Assembly: GCF_029906645.1 (NCBI RefSeq)
Contig: NZ_JARYGZ010000001.1
Span: forward strand, 2,349,985 to 2,413,984
Direction of reading: 5' to 3'
Length of the DNA: 64,000 nucleotides
DNA from: Sphingomonas oryzagri
Lineage (GTDB): Bacteria; Pseudomonadota; Alphaproteobacteria; Sphingomonadales; Sphingomonadaceae
Position 1 is the first letter of the stretch, and each line of letters begins with the position of its first letter. Of this stretch, positions 45,716-54,257 are shown piece after piece. A program made the position numbers and the translations under genes. The notes below the pieces were generated by a model. It was not told where the DNA came from and did no database searches. It saw nothing but the letters and a program-made list of their open reading frames with translations.

Positions 45716-46419
45716 GCGCCGAGTTGTCCGACGACGACGAACTGCTCGCGGCCGAGCTCGCTTTCGGTCTGATCGACGGCGGTGAAAGGGGAGCGGCAGA
45801 AGATCGCCTCGGCCGCGATGCCGGCTTTGCGGACGCTCATGCGCGTTGGCAGGCCTATGCCGCCGCGATGGCCTCCGATCCCGGCGAAGCCCCTCGCCCC
45901 TCGGTATGGAGCGCGATCGAGGCACGGCTGCCGGCCAACGACGTCGCGCCTGCTCGCGCGTCGCGCACGTCCCTGCGCTGGTGGCAGGCGGGAACGCTCG
46001 CGGCCAGCGCGGCGGCGATAGTGCTGGGCGTGGTGGCGCTCCAGAAGCCGCAGACCATTGTCGTGCGCGTGCCCGTCGCGCAGCCGGCATCCGCACCGAT
46101 GGTGGCGGTGCTGACCGGCAAGAAGGGCATCGTCACCGTCAGCTTCGACCCCGCGAGCGGGCGCATGACCTCGGCGGCCAATGGCCTCGATCTGGGCGAC
46201 CATTCGCCGCAGCTCTGGGTGATCCCGGCCGACGGCAAGCCGCGATCCATGGGCGTCATGAACGCGTCGGCGCCCGGCTGGGCGAAGGTGCCCGAGACCG
46301 CATCGTCGGTGATGGCGGCGGGCGTCACCCTGGCGGTTTCGGTCGAGCCGGTGGGCGGATCGCCGACCGGCCAGCCCACCGGCCCTGTGATCCTGACCGG
46401 CAAGCTCACGACCACCTGA
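45712..46419 (+). CDS. Anti-sigma factor, RskA-like
   Basis: A 235-residue inner-membrane anti-sigma factor. The N-terminal cytoplasmic domain (DELLAAELAFGLIDGGERGA) carries a zinc-free anti-sigma fold. One membrane helix (AGTLAASAAAIVLGVVAL) is followed by an RskA-type periplasmic domain (VTVSFDPASGRMTSAANGL, SPQLWVIPADGKPRSMGVM). It overlaps the sigma factor by four bases. In this family, proteolysis in the membrane after a stress signal frees the sigma factor. It is distinct from the zinc-binding ChrR type that controls similar lipid genes in Rhodobacter. Confidence 0.87.
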   Translation: MSAELSDDDELLAAELAFGLIDGGERGAAEDRLGRDAGFADAHARWQAYAAAMASDPGEAPRPSVWSAIEARLPANDVAPARASRTSLRWWQAGTLAASAAAIVLGVVALQKPQTIVVRVPVAQPASAPMVAVLTGKKGIVTVSFDPASGRMTSAANGLDLGDHSPQLWVIPADGKPRSMGVMNASAPGWAKVPETASSVMAAGVTLAVSVEPVGGSPTGQPTGPVILTGKLTTT

Positions 46420-46496
46420 CCGGCCACCATCTGACCACTGGTGCATCCGGCGGCGGCCGACGCGCGTATATCGGCCATCGACGATAGGAGACTGCG

Positions 46497-47039
46497 ATGC
46501 CCCGGATCATCACGATGGCGTTCGGCGCGCTGGCGCTCGCTGCTTGCTCGCCAAGCGGGGCCGCGCTGCCGACCGGCGCCACCGCGCCCGATTTCACGAC
46601 GCAGGCCAGTCTTGCTGGCAAGGCCTTTCCCTTCCATCTCGCCGATGCGCTCAAGAAAGGGCCGGTCGTCCTCTATTTCTACCCGGCCGCCTTCACCAGC
46701 GGCTGCACGATCGAGGCGCACGACTTCGCCGAGGCGACCGACCAGTTCAACGCGCTGGGCGCGACGGTGATCGGCGTGTCGGCCGACGACATCGACAAGC
46801 TCAACCGCTTTTCGGTCAGCGAATGCCGCAACAAGTTCGCCGTGGCCTCGGCGGACACGAAACTGATCTCCGCCTACAAGGTGAAGCTGCCGGTTCTCTC
46901 CCGATCGAACCGCACCAGCTATGTCATCGCGCCCGACGGCAAGGTGATCTTCGTCTACAGCGCGCTCGATCCGGCCGGCCATGTCGAGAAGACGATGGCC
47001 GCGGTGAAAGCGTGGCGGGCGGCGCACCCCGCCGCCTGA
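46497..47039 (+). CDS. Peroxiredoxin, lipoprotein (BCP/AhpC-TSA type)
   Basis: A 180-residue thiol peroxidase with a lipoprotein signal (ITMAFGALALAAC, lipid Cys17), so it is probably anchored in the periplasm. The thioredoxin-fold core is APDFTTQASL, VLYFYPAAFTSGCTIEAHDF (peroxidatic Cys70) and VIGVSADDIDKLNRFS, with a second Cys in SECRNKF that could resolve the disulfide. It lies 77 bases after the anti-sigma gene on the same strand. The last codons form part of a palindrome shared with the convergent CFA-synthase-like gene. Confidence 0.9.
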   Translation: MPRIITMAFGALALAACSPSGAALPTGATAPDFTTQASLAGKAFPFHLADALKKGPVVLYFYPAAFTSGCTIEAHDFAEATDQFNALGATVIGVSADDIDKLNRFSVSECRNKFAVASADTKLISAYKVKLPVLSRSNRTSYVIAPDGKVIFVYSALDPAGHVEKTMAAVKAWRAAHPAA

Positions 47040-47051
47040 TCAGGCGGCGGG
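47028..47051. repeat. 24-bp perfect palindrome joining two convergent stop codons
   Basis: CCCGCCGCCTGA (47028-47039) is followed directly by its reverse complement (47040-47051). The left half encodes Pro-Ala-Ala-stop of the peroxiredoxin; the right half, read on the minus strand, encodes Pro-Ala-Ala-stop of the CFA-synthase-like protein. It may act as a bidirectional stem-loop at transcript ends, though it has no T run. Confidence 0.75.
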
Positions 47052-48269
47052 TTCCAGCACATAGAGGCCGACATCGATCGTGCCGGTACGGAAGCCCGCT
47101 TCGCAATAGGTCAGATAATAGTCCCACAACCGGCGGAAGCTCTGATCGAAGCCCAGCGCGGCGACGGCAGGCCACGCCGCATCGAAGCGGCGGCGCCATT
47201 CGGCGAGCGTGTCGGCATAGCCTTCGCCGAACATCTCCTGGTGCGTGATGGCCAGCCCCACGAGGCCCGCTTCGCGACGGAGGATCGCGGTCGTCGGCAG
47301 CATCCCGCCGGGAAAGATGTAGCGCTGGATGAAATCGGGGCTGCGCTTGTAGGATTCGAAGCGGTCCTCGCGGATCGTGATCGCCTGCAGCACGATCCGG
47401 CCGCCGGGCTTGAGGCAGGCGCGCAGGCGCTCGAAATAGACCGGCCAATAGGCCTCGCCCACCGCCTCGAGCATCTCGATCGAGACGATGCGATCGTAGA
47501 GGCCGCGTTCGTCGCGATAGTCCTGAAGGCGCAGGTCGATCCGATCGGCGCGCCCTCCCGCTTCGGTCTGCGCGCGCCCATAAGCCAGCTGCTCGGCGGA
47601 CAAAGTGAGCCCGGTCACGCTGCGACAGCGCGGGGCCAGGTGGTTGGCGAGCGCGCCCCAGCCGCAGCCGATCTCCAGCACGTCATCCTCGTCGCGGAGC
47701 GCAAGCAGGTCCGCGATGCGATCGAGCTTCGCTGTCTGCGCCGCCTCCAGCGACTGCCCCTGCGCGATCCGGCAGGCCGAGGAATAGGTCATGCTCTCGT
47801 CGAGCCAGAGCCGGTAGAAATCGTTGCCGAGATCGTAGTGGAAGGCGATGTTGCGGCGGCTGCCCTTCGCCGAGTTGCGCTTCAATGCATGGCCGAGCAG
47901 CCGCCACAGCCGCACTGGCCAGAAACCTTCCAGCGTGCGATCGAGCCGCGCGACATTCTCCGCCGCCACCGCGATCAGCGCGGCGAGATCCGGGCTGGTC
48001 CAGTCGCCCGCGACATAGCCCTCCGCGAAGCCAACGTCGCCGCGCGTGGCGAGGCGGCGGAAAGCGCGGTTGTTGCGCAGCTCGACGATCCCGTGCGGGC
48101 CGGCCAAGCGCCCGACATGGGCGATCCGCCGGCCCGAGGGCAGGATCACCGTCAGTCGCCCGCAGTCCAGATGGCGCAGCACGCGCCGGATCAGCCAGGG
48201 GCCGGCATGGTCGCTCGCGGACGCATCGAAGGCGACGATGTCCGCCTCGCTCTCGGGATTCAGATACAT
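47040..48269 (-). CDS. Cyclopropane-fatty-acyl-phospholipid synthase-like methyltransferase (copy 1)
   Basis: A 409-residue SAM-dependent methyltransferase of the CFA-synthase family. The lipid-binding N-terminal region (about 1-130) is followed by NIAFHYDLGNDFYRLWLDES, YSSACRIAQGQSLEAAQTAK, the SAM motif VLEIGCGWGALANHLA and RIVSIEMLEAVGEAYWPVYF. The C-terminal part has FIQRYIFPGGMLPT. The family transfers a methyl group to unsaturated acyl chains of phospholipids, making cyclopropane, methylated or related products. It overlaps the DUF1365 gene by ten bases, and the amine-oxidase-like gene precedes that, forming a three-gene coupled operon read from 50364 down. Confidence 0.93.
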   Translation of the reverse strand: MYLNPESEADIVAFDASASDHAGPWLIRRVLRHLDCGRLTVILPSGRRIAHVGRLAGPHGIVELRNNRAFRRLATRGDVGFAEGYVAGDWTSPDLAALIAVAAENVARLDRTLEGFWPVRLWRLLGHALKRNSAKGSRRNIAFHYDLGNDFYRLWLDESMTYSSACRIAQGQSLEAAQTAKLDRIADLLALRDEDDVLEIGCGWGALANHLAPRCRSVTGLTLSAEQLAYGRAQTEAGGRADRIDLRLQDYRDERGLYDRIVSIEMLEAVGEAYWPVYFERLRACLKPGGRIVLQAITIREDRFESYKRSPDFIQRYIFPGGMLPTTAILRREAGLVGLAITHQEMFGEGYADTLAEWRRRFDAAWPAVAALGFDQSFRRLWDYYLTYCEAGFRTGTIDVGLYVLEPAA

Positions 48270-49048
48270 GCGACCTCTTTCGGCGTGGCGGCGGTGGTGA
48301 CGGGGTCCGGCGGCGGCGGCGGGCGGTGCTGCACCGGCACGCCCTTCGCCCAGAGCCTGAGCGCCTCCCAAGCGATCCCGCCGACCACCTTGAGCGTCAG
48401 CAACGGATGGGTGGCGAAGACGCGCAGCAGTGCAGCATCTGTGAGCGGCCGCCGCCGCGCGCTGTGCACGGCAGTGATGACAGGGCCGTCCCGGTCCGAT
48501 CCGATAATCGCGATCGAGAGCCGCGCATCGGGTGGGTTGACCCGGAAGGCGTAGCGCATGTCGAGCCCCAGGAAGGGCGAGACGTGGAACCGCTTGGCAC
48601 ACGCCTGCCGGACCGCGCCCTGTTGGTCGACCGGCAGCAGATAGCTGTGCCGCTGCCCGAAGGTGTTGTTGACCTCGTAGAGGATCGCCCGCAACGCGCC
48701 GGCCCGGTCGTGGCAGAAATAGACGCTCAGCGGATTGAACGCGAAGCCGAGGATGCGGGGCATGGTGAGGAGACGGATCGGCCCGCCGCCAAGGTCCATG
48801 TCAGCCGACGCGAGATGCCGTTCGACTTGCGCGCGCAGCGGCACGTGCGAGGCGCCCGCATAATCGCGATCGTAGAAGGCGAAGAGGTTGAACCGGTTGC
48901 GCGAGAAGAGCCTCGATCGCCTCGCCAGCAGATCGATCTCGTCGAGGTCGAGCAGCAGCGAGAAGATCCGATAGCGCAGCCGGTGCGCCCTCGGTCGCGT
49001 CCGCCGGTGCATGACATGGCCGACGTAGAGGGCGGACGCACCTGTCAC
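48260..49048 (-). CDS. DUF1365 protein of the CFA cluster
   Basis: A 262-residue DUF1365 protein. Motifs are LYVGHVMHRRTRPRAHRLRY, LFAFYDRDYAG, RILGFAFNPLSVYFCHD, YEVNNTFGQRHSYLL and KRFHVSPFLGLDMRYAF. The family is found almost always between a flavin amine-oxidase-like gene and a CFA-synthase gene. A homologue in Rhodobacter is linked with unsaturated/furan fatty-acid formation, though its reaction is not settled. The GTG at 49048 overlaps the preceding stop by four bases. Confidence 0.9.
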   Translation of the reverse strand: MTGASALYVGHVMHRRTRPRAHRLRYRIFSLLLDLDEIDLLARRSRLFSRNRFNLFAFYDRDYAGASHVPLRAQVERHLASADMDLGGGPIRLLTMPRILGFAFNPLSVYFCHDRAGALRAILYEVNNTFGQRHSYLLPVDQQGAVRQACAKRFHVSPFLGLDMRYAFRVNPPDARLSIAIIGSDRDGPVITAVHSARRRPLTDAALLRVFATHPLLTLKVVGGIAWEALRLWAKGVPVQHRPPPPPDPVTTAATPKEVACI

Positions 49049-50364
49049 CCCGCGACCGCCAGCCCTGCCGGTCGCGTGATCTGGATGCGATCGGATTCGC
49101 CGGCGACGGTCCACGGCCGCCGCACGCCGCCGAGCTGCTCGGCAACCGCGAGACCGGCCTGCAATCCGTCCTCATGGAAGCCCGCCCCGAAATAGGCGCC
49201 GCAGAACCAGGTGTTGCGCACGCCCTGCAACGACCAGAGCCGGGCCTGGGCGGCACCGGCCGCGGCATCGAAGACCGGGTGATCGTAAATGTCGCGGCGA
49301 TGGACGAGCGACGGATCGGGCGGCCGGATCGGGTTGAGGGTCACGAACAGCGGTTGCTCGTCGGGCAGGCCCTGCAGGCGGTTCATCCAGTAGGTCACCG
49401 ACAGCGCCGGCGCACCCGCCCCCATTTCGGACGCATAGTTCCAGCTCGACCACACGCGGCGGCGGCGCGGCATAAGGGCGGAGTCGGAATGGAGCACCGC
49501 CTCGTTGCGGCGATAGCCGAAGGCGCCGAGGATGCGGTGCTCGTGGGCGTCTGCATCGCCGAGCATCGCCAGCGCGTGATCCGCATGGGTTGCGATCACG
49601 ACATGATCGAAGCGGTCGGGACCATCTCCACGGTCGATCTCGACGCCATCCCGCACACGGCGGATGCTGCGCACGCGATGCGCGGTCGAGATCCGATCGG
49701 AGAAGGACCGGGTAAGCCGCGCAACATACTCACGGCTTCCGCCGTCCACGGTCCGCCAGGGGGGGCGGCGGCCGAGCTTCAACAGGCCGTGATTCTCGCA
49801 GAAGCGGACGAACGCGGCGGCCGGATAATCCGGGATGTCGTCCACCGGGGTCGACCAGATCGCCGCCGCCATCGGATAGAGATGGTCGTCGCGGAAGGCG
49901 GCGCCGCAACCCAACCCGTCGAGATAGTCGCCAAGCCCGAGCGAGCCCATCTGCGGCAGGTCGCGCGGCGCGCGGCGATAGAAACGCTCCAGATCGCGCA
50001 GCATCGACCAGAAGCGTGGGCTAGCAAGGTTGCGCCGCTGCGCGAACAGGCCGCCCAGATCGGTGCCCGAATATTCGAGCCGACCGCGATCGAGAGAGAC
50101 GGCGAAGCTCATCTCGGTCGGCTTCGTCGGCACATCGAGATGACGGAACAGGGCGGTCAGGTTCGGATAGGTGTGCTCGTTATAGACGATGAAGCCGGTA
50201 TCGACGGCCACGCTGCCAGCCATCACGGTATGGCTGTGGCCGCCGATGCGATCGTCCGCCTCGAACAGGGTGACGCGATGGCGCTGTGCCAGCAGCCAGG
50301 CCGCCGACAGACCGGAAATGCCGCTGCCTACTACCGCGATATCGAGCGTCCCGTCCGCCTGCAT
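49045..50364 (-). CDS. FAD/NAD(P)-binding amine-oxidase-like protein of the CFA cluster
   Basis: A 439-residue flavoprotein. The N-terminal dinucleotide fold is DIAVVGSGISGLSAAWLLAQ with FEADDRIGGHSHTV, then VDTGFIVYNEHTYPNL. A C-terminal FAD motif NTWFCGAYFGAGFHEDGLQA follows. It belongs to the amine-oxidase/desaturase-like group commonly called NAD/FAD-binding protein and paired with DUF1365 and CFA synthase. In the best-studied alphaproteobacterial case (Rhodobacter) such a protein takes part in desaturating methylated acyl chains on the way to furan fatty acids; the present assignment is by analogy. The ATG at 50364 is chosen at the usual family start. Confidence 0.9.
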   Translation of the reverse strand: MQADGTLDIAVVGSGISGLSAAWLLAQRHRVTLFEADDRIGGHSHTVMAGSVAVDTGFIVYNEHTYPNLTALFRHLDVPTKPTEMSFAVSLDRGRLEYSGTDLGGLFAQRRNLASPRFWSMLRDLERFYRRAPRDLPQMGSLGLGDYLDGLGCGAAFRDDHLYPMAAAIWSTPVDDIPDYPAAAFVRFCENHGLLKLGRRPPWRTVDGGSREYVARLTRSFSDRISTAHRVRSIRRVRDGVEIDRGDGPDRFDHVVIATHADHALAMLGDADAHEHRILGAFGYRRNEAVLHSDSALMPRRRRVWSSWNYASEMGAGAPALSVTYWMNRLQGLPDEQPLFVTLNPIRPPDPSLVHRRDIYDHPVFDAAAGAAQARLWSLQGVRNTWFCGAYFGAGFHEDGLQAGLAVAEQLGGVRRPWTVAGESDRIQITRPAGLAVAG

Positions 50365-50457
50365 CGTCTTCGCCCGCCTCTCTCGATCCGTTCCTGAAGG
50401 AGCTACGGAGCGGCGCCGGATTTGGATGACCGAAAAATCCGCGGGCATCCGAAAATC

Positions 50458-51294
50458 ATGACCGCCCGTATCTTCGGCATGGGCTCCGTGATCCTCTCCG
50501 CACTGCTCGCCTCCGCGCTGTCGATCACTATGGCGGGCGCCTGGGCGATTGCGCGCAAGCCCGGCCGGTCGGGCTGGACCGATGTTATCTGGTCCTATGC
50601 GATCGGGCTCGCCGGCGTCGTTGCGGCACTGACACCGATCGACGGGCCGCCCGCCAAGCGGCGATGGCTCGTCGCCTTGCTGGTGGCCGGCTGGTCGTTG
50701 CGGCTAGGCACGCACATCGCCCGGCGGACGAAGGGCGGTCAGGACGATCCGCGATATGCCGAGTTGCGGGGCGAATGGGGCGATCGATTCGATCGTCGGT
50801 TTTTCGGCTTCCTGCAGATCCAGGGCGCTGCCGCGTGGCTGCTTTCGGTCTCGATCCTCGTCGCAGCGCGCAATCCCGCCCTCTTCCCGGCCTGGAGCGA
50901 CTGGGCCGGGGCCCTGATCCTGCTCGCTGCGGTGATAGGCGAGGCGGTGGCCGACGCCCAGCTCGACAGTTTCCGCAGCAACCCCGCCAACCGCCGGCGC
51001 GTCTGCGACACCGGTTTGTGGGGCCTGTCGCGCCACCCCAATTATTTCTTCGAATGGCTGGGCTGGGTCGCCTACGCGGTCATCGCGATCGGACCGGATG
51101 GCCGGTTCGGCTGGGGTTGGCTGGCGTTGAGCGGGCCCGTCTTCATGTACTGGCTGCTGGTCCACGTCTCGGGCATCCCGCCACTCGAAGCGCACATGCT
51201 GCGCTCGCGCGGCGAGGCCTTTCGCCGGACGCAGCGCCGCATCCGCGCCTTCTGGCCCATCCCGCTTTTCCGAACCGAAGAGGATCGCCCATGA
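50458..51294 (+). CDS. DUF1295 membrane protein (steroid-5-alpha-reductase/ICMT-like)
   Basis: A 278-residue membrane protein with about seven helices. The conserved C-terminal motif TGLWGLSRHPNYFFEWLGWV is typical of DUF1295 and of isoprenylcysteine methyltransferase-like proteins. The family is often found beside CFA synthases and may act as an oxidoreductase or methyltransferase on lipids; the reaction here is unknown. Its stop overlaps the next CFA-synthase-like start by four bases. The promoter region of about 90 bases (50365-50457) is shared with the divergent amine-oxidase operon. Confidence 0.86.
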   Translation: MTARIFGMGSVILSALLASALSITMAGAWAIARKPGRSGWTDVIWSYAIGLAGVVAALTPIDGPPAKRRWLVALLVAGWSLRLGTHIARRTKGGQDDPRYAELRGEWGDRFDRRFFGFLQIQGAAAWLLSVSILVAARNPALFPAWSDWAGALILLAAVIGEAVADAQLDSFRSNPANRRRVCDTGLWGLSRHPNYFFEWLGWVAYAVIAIGPDGRFGWGWLALSGPVFMYWLLVHVSGIPPLEAHMLRSRGEAFRRTQRRIRAFWPIPLFRTEEDRP

Positions 51295-52325
51295 ATCCGA
51301 TCGCCGCCGCCATCCGTGCCGTCGAGGCGACCCCGCTCCCCGATGCGGTGACGCGCGCCGGCGTGGAGTTCCTTGTCGGCACCCGCCGGCGGAGCCTGGC
51401 TGCGGCGGAAGACAATGACGCGACCTTCGCGCGGGCCATGTCCGATCTTCCGATCGCCGAACATGCGGATACCGCCAATGCGCAGCATTACGAGCTGCCG
51501 CCCCGCTTCTTCGAGCTGACGCTCGGGCCGCGCCGCAAATATAGCTGCTGCCTCTATCCGACCGGCCGCGAGACGCTGGCCGAAGCTGAGATCTTCGCGC
51601 TCGAGGAAACGGTCAGGCATGCCGATCTCGCCGACGGCCAGACGATCCTTGAGCTCGGATGCGGCTGGGGCTCGCTGAGCCTGTTCATGGCGGAGCGCTT
51701 CCCGCGCTCGCAGATCGTCGCCGTGTCGAACTCGGCACCGCAGCGCCGCCATATCGAGGCATTGGCCGAGGCGGCGGGCCTGACCAACCTGCTCGTCGTG
51801 ACGGCCGACATGAACGATTTCCAGTCGACCGGCACGTTCGATCGCATCGTCTCGGTGGAAATGTTCGAGCATATGTCGAACTGGCAGGCATTGCTCGGCC
51901 GCGCACGTTCGTGGCTCAACCCGGACGGACGGCTGTTCCTCCACGTCTTCAGCCACAGGAGCCAGCCCTATCGCTTCGACCAGGCGGACCCGACCGACTG
52001 GATCGCGCAGCATTTTTTCACCGGCGGCATCATGCCAAGCCACGGCCTTATCGGACATTTCCCGGATTGCTTCGAGATCGAGGAGCAATGGCGCTGGAAC
52101 GGGCGCCACTACCAGCTGACCGCCGAGCAATGGCTGGCCCGCTTCGACGCAAATCGCGCGGAGATCGATGGTGTGCTGCGCGAGGTCTATGGCGATCAGG
52201 CGAAGCTCTGGCGGCGACGCTGGCGCCTCTTCTACCTCGCGACCGCCGGCCTGTTCGGCCACGCTGACGGCGAGGAATGGGGCGTGAGTCACTACCGCCT
52301 GCGCCCCGCCTCTCGTCCAGCGTGA
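51291..52325 (+). CDS. Cyclopropane-fatty-acyl-phospholipid synthase-like methyltransferase (copy 2)
   Basis: A 344-residue SAM-dependent methyltransferase of the CFA-synthase group. It has QHYELPPRFFELTLGPRRKY, SCCLYPTGRETLAEAEIFAL, the SAM motif ILELGCGWGSLSLFMAERF, RIVSVEMFEHMSNWQALLGR and WIAQHFFTGGIMPSHGL. It is shorter than copy 1 because the N-terminal lipid-binding part is reduced. It is coupled to the DUF1295 gene before it (ATGA) and the membrane gene after it (GTGA). Two non-identical CFA-type enzymes in one cluster suggest different acyl substrates or successive steps. Confidence 0.93.
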   Translation: MNPIAAAIRAVEATPLPDAVTRAGVEFLVGTRRRSLAAAEDNDATFARAMSDLPIAEHADTANAQHYELPPRFFELTLGPRRKYSCCLYPTGRETLAEAEIFALEETVRHADLADGQTILELGCGWGSLSLFMAERFPRSQIVAVSNSAPQRRHIEALAEAAGLTNLLVVTADMNDFQSTGTFDRIVSVEMFEHMSNWQALLGRARSWLNPDGRLFLHVFSHRSQPYRFDQADPTDWIAQHFFTGGIMPSHGLIGHFPDCFEIEEQWRWNGRHYQLTAEQWLARFDANRAEIDGVLREVYGDQAKLWRRRWRLFYLATAGLFGHADGEEWGVSHYRLRPASRPA

Positions 52326-52873
52326 ACCTTCTCCGCCGCCTCGGCGACTATGCGGCGCATCCTGATCCGCTGGCCGCCGCGTGCAACCGGATCGCGCTGC
52401 TGGTCGCCTCCAACCAGCCTTTCTATCCGGTCTATCTGTGGTGGATCGTCGGCGGCGACTGGCCGGGGGCGTTCTGGACTTTCCTGTCGACGCCCTTCTT
52501 CGCCTCCGTGCCGATCGTGGCACGCCGCAACGCGCTCGCCGGACGGGCCATGCTGCCCCTCACCGGCATCGCCAACGGTATCCTCAGCGCCAAGGCGTTT
52601 GGTGCGGAGTCCGGCGTGGAGCTGTTCCTGATCCCCTGCGGCCTGATCGCCCTGCTCGCCTTTCGGTGGCGCGAATGGCGGGTCGGCGCCGGCCTTCTGT
52701 GCGCGACGGCGATTGCCGGACTGCTGCACGGCCGATACGGCATGCCGTTCGGACGCTTCGACGCGTCGGAATATGGCCACTTCCTGCGGCTCAACGCGAT
52801 CAGCGTGGCCGCATTGTCGGTGGTGATCGTCTGGAGCCTCAGCCGCGCGCGAGCATCCAGCGCGCCACGGTGA
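52322..52873 (+). CDS. Unrecognised integral membrane protein of the lipid cluster
   Basis: A 183-residue protein with about five predicted membrane segments (PFYPVYLWWIVGGDWPGAFW; MLPLTGIANGILSAKAF; LFLIPCGLIALLAF; VGAGLLCATAIAGLLHG; ISVAALSVVIVWSL). GTG at 52322 overlaps the methyltransferase stop by four bases, so it is coupled to the lipid operon. I do not recognise a family with certainty. Its last 35 bases overlap the convergent DUF2177 gene. Confidence 0.75.
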   Translation: MNLLRRLGDYAAHPDPLAAACNRIALLVASNQPFYPVYLWWIVGGDWPGAFWTFLSTPFFASVPIVARRNALAGRAMLPLTGIANGILSAKAFGAESGVELFLIPCGLIALLAFRWREWRVGAGLLCATAIAGLLHGRYGMPFGRFDASEYGHFLRLNAISVAALSVVIVWSLSRARASSAPR

Positions 52874-53252
52874 AGCCGATGGTTGCAGCCGTCGCCGTCA
52901 CGAATGTCCCCCAGCACAGGTCCGCGATGGTCACCGTCGTGGACCAGCCGCGCAGCGTCGCCTGGTTGGTGAGATCGTAGGTGGCGTAGGCGACCAGGCC
53001 CAGCATGGCGCCCCGCGCCAAGGCGGTCGTCCATCGTCCGGACGCCAGCGACGGGGCGACCGCGAATACGAGGATGCCGGCCAGATAGATCAGGTAGAAG
53101 GCCGCGGCCGGCGCGACGTTGAACTGGTCGAGCAGCAGCGGACCGAGCCTCGGGCGATACAGCCGGCCCGCCGCGAGGCTGAGCCAGATCGAGTCCAGCG
53201 CCAGGAAGCTGATCGCAGTCGCGAGTGCCGCCGATGCCCATGTGCCGATCAT
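52839..53252 (-). CDS. DUF2177 membrane protein
   Basis: A 137-residue four-helix membrane protein. DUF2177 features are FLALDSIWLSLAAGRLYRPR, FNVAPAAAFYLIYLAGILVF, MLGLVAYATYDLTNQATL and WSTTVTIADLCWGTFVTATA. The family belongs to the gene neighbourhood of CFA synthases, DUF1365 and photolyases, with unknown function. It is convergent with the lipid operon and its 3-prime end overlaps the previous gene by 35 bases. The DUF3617 gene ends seven bases before its start, so the two are probably co-transcribed. Confidence 0.9.
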   Translation of the reverse strand: MIGTWASAALATAISFLALDSIWLSLAAGRLYRPRLGPLLLDQFNVAPAAAFYLIYLAGILVFAVAPSLASGRWTTALARGAMLGLVAYATYDLTNQATLRGWSTTVTIADLCWGTFVTATAATIGFTVARWMLARG

Positions 53253-53259
53253 GGCGCCC

Positions 53260-53733
53260 TCACGATTTGGTGCAGGCGTCGGCGATATGCTTGCCGGTGC
53301 CCGTCGTCAGGATGCGGACCGGCTTGCCATCGCGCGTGCCGGTGCTGGTGGTCGATATGCTGTACGACGTCGGCGTGTAGGATCCGCGCGACGACACCAG
53401 CAAGCCGTCCGGGAAGCGCTTGTTCGTGCAGAAGGTGTCGAAGATCAGCTTGCCGTTGGTCGCCGAGAATTTCCGCAGCTTGCACACGGCCTCGTCGTCT
53501 GCCGTCAGGAGCGCTTCCGGGTGGCTGTCCAGTTGCGCGGCGCTGTCGCAGCTCTTGCGACTGCCATGGCCCGCGAACATCCGGATGATCCATTGCGGAA
53601 TGTCCGGAACATCGGCCTGGATAAGCTGGGTCTCGTGGCTCCATTGCCCGGGCGCGAAGTTCGACGCAGCGAACGCCGGAGTCGCCGCGACAAAGAGACA
53701 GAACAGAAGTGCTAGCCGCTTCGGAATATCCAT
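53260..53733 (-). CDS. Secreted DUF3617-like protein
   Basis: A 157-residue exported protein (signal peptide LALLFCLFVAATPAFA). The mature part has PGQWSHETQLIQADVPDIPQ, two Cys pairs (KSCDS, AVCKL, DTFCTN, DACTK) and repeated short beta-strand-like sections (GSYTPTSYSISTTSTGTRDG) as in DUF3617, a common family of small periplasmic proteins in sphingomonads. GGAG lies before ATG 53733. The function is unknown. It precedes the DUF2177 gene in the same direction. Confidence 0.78.
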   Translation of the reverse strand: MDIPKRLALLFCLFVAATPAFAASNFAPGQWSHETQLIQADVPDIPQWIIRMFAGHGSRKSCDSAAQLDSHPEALLTADDEAVCKLRKFSATNGKLIFDTFCTNKRFPDGLLVSSRGSYTPTSYSISTTSTGTRDGKPVRILTTGTGKHIADACTKS

Positions 53734-54257
53734 GCCGCTCCATTCCTTCACAACTGCGCGTTTGAGATGCGCTTGGAAGATACGGAGGGATGGCCGCGCC
53801 GGATGCATACAGCGAGTTTATCCAGGCCGCACGCCGTGTGTCGAGCAGCGCCGTCGGCGACCGGTCTCCAGTTGAAGCATTGCACAATCGATCGAATGCC
53901 AACTACCCGAGGCTCGGTCATCGCCGGCGGGCGCGAGGGGTATCTGATCGAAATTGTTCATTCTGCAATAACGCCCGAATGACGTGAAGTGGGCGGAGTC
54001 GGCGTTCCTTCGGCGAGCCGATCGCGGCCCGCTTCGTGGCGAGCCGGACTGTGTGAATGCCGTGTTCCTCGCCCGGATACGCCTCGACGCTGACCCCATC
54101 GATGTCGAATCCGGCCGCCACTACCCTCACGCTTGGTTGGTGAATGACCGTAACGATTCGGGATGCTGCCCGTGGTTTGACAGACCGGCAATTGACTGCA
54201 GTCTGCGGCGAAGGTGACCCGCGCTGAACGCAAAGCTACCCAGCGCGTTACGAAGCA
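53734..54257. other. Intergenic region without an assignable gene
   Basis: About 520 bases. The minus strand carries an open frame (about 53918-54230) with coding-like third positions in its middle (AAGFDIDGVSVEAYPGEEHG), but there is no recognised family and no clear start. It could be the remains of a gene. The plus strand has only short frames. The rest probably holds promoters for the DUF3617 gene (minus) and the DUF2256 gene (plus). Confidence 0.4.
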
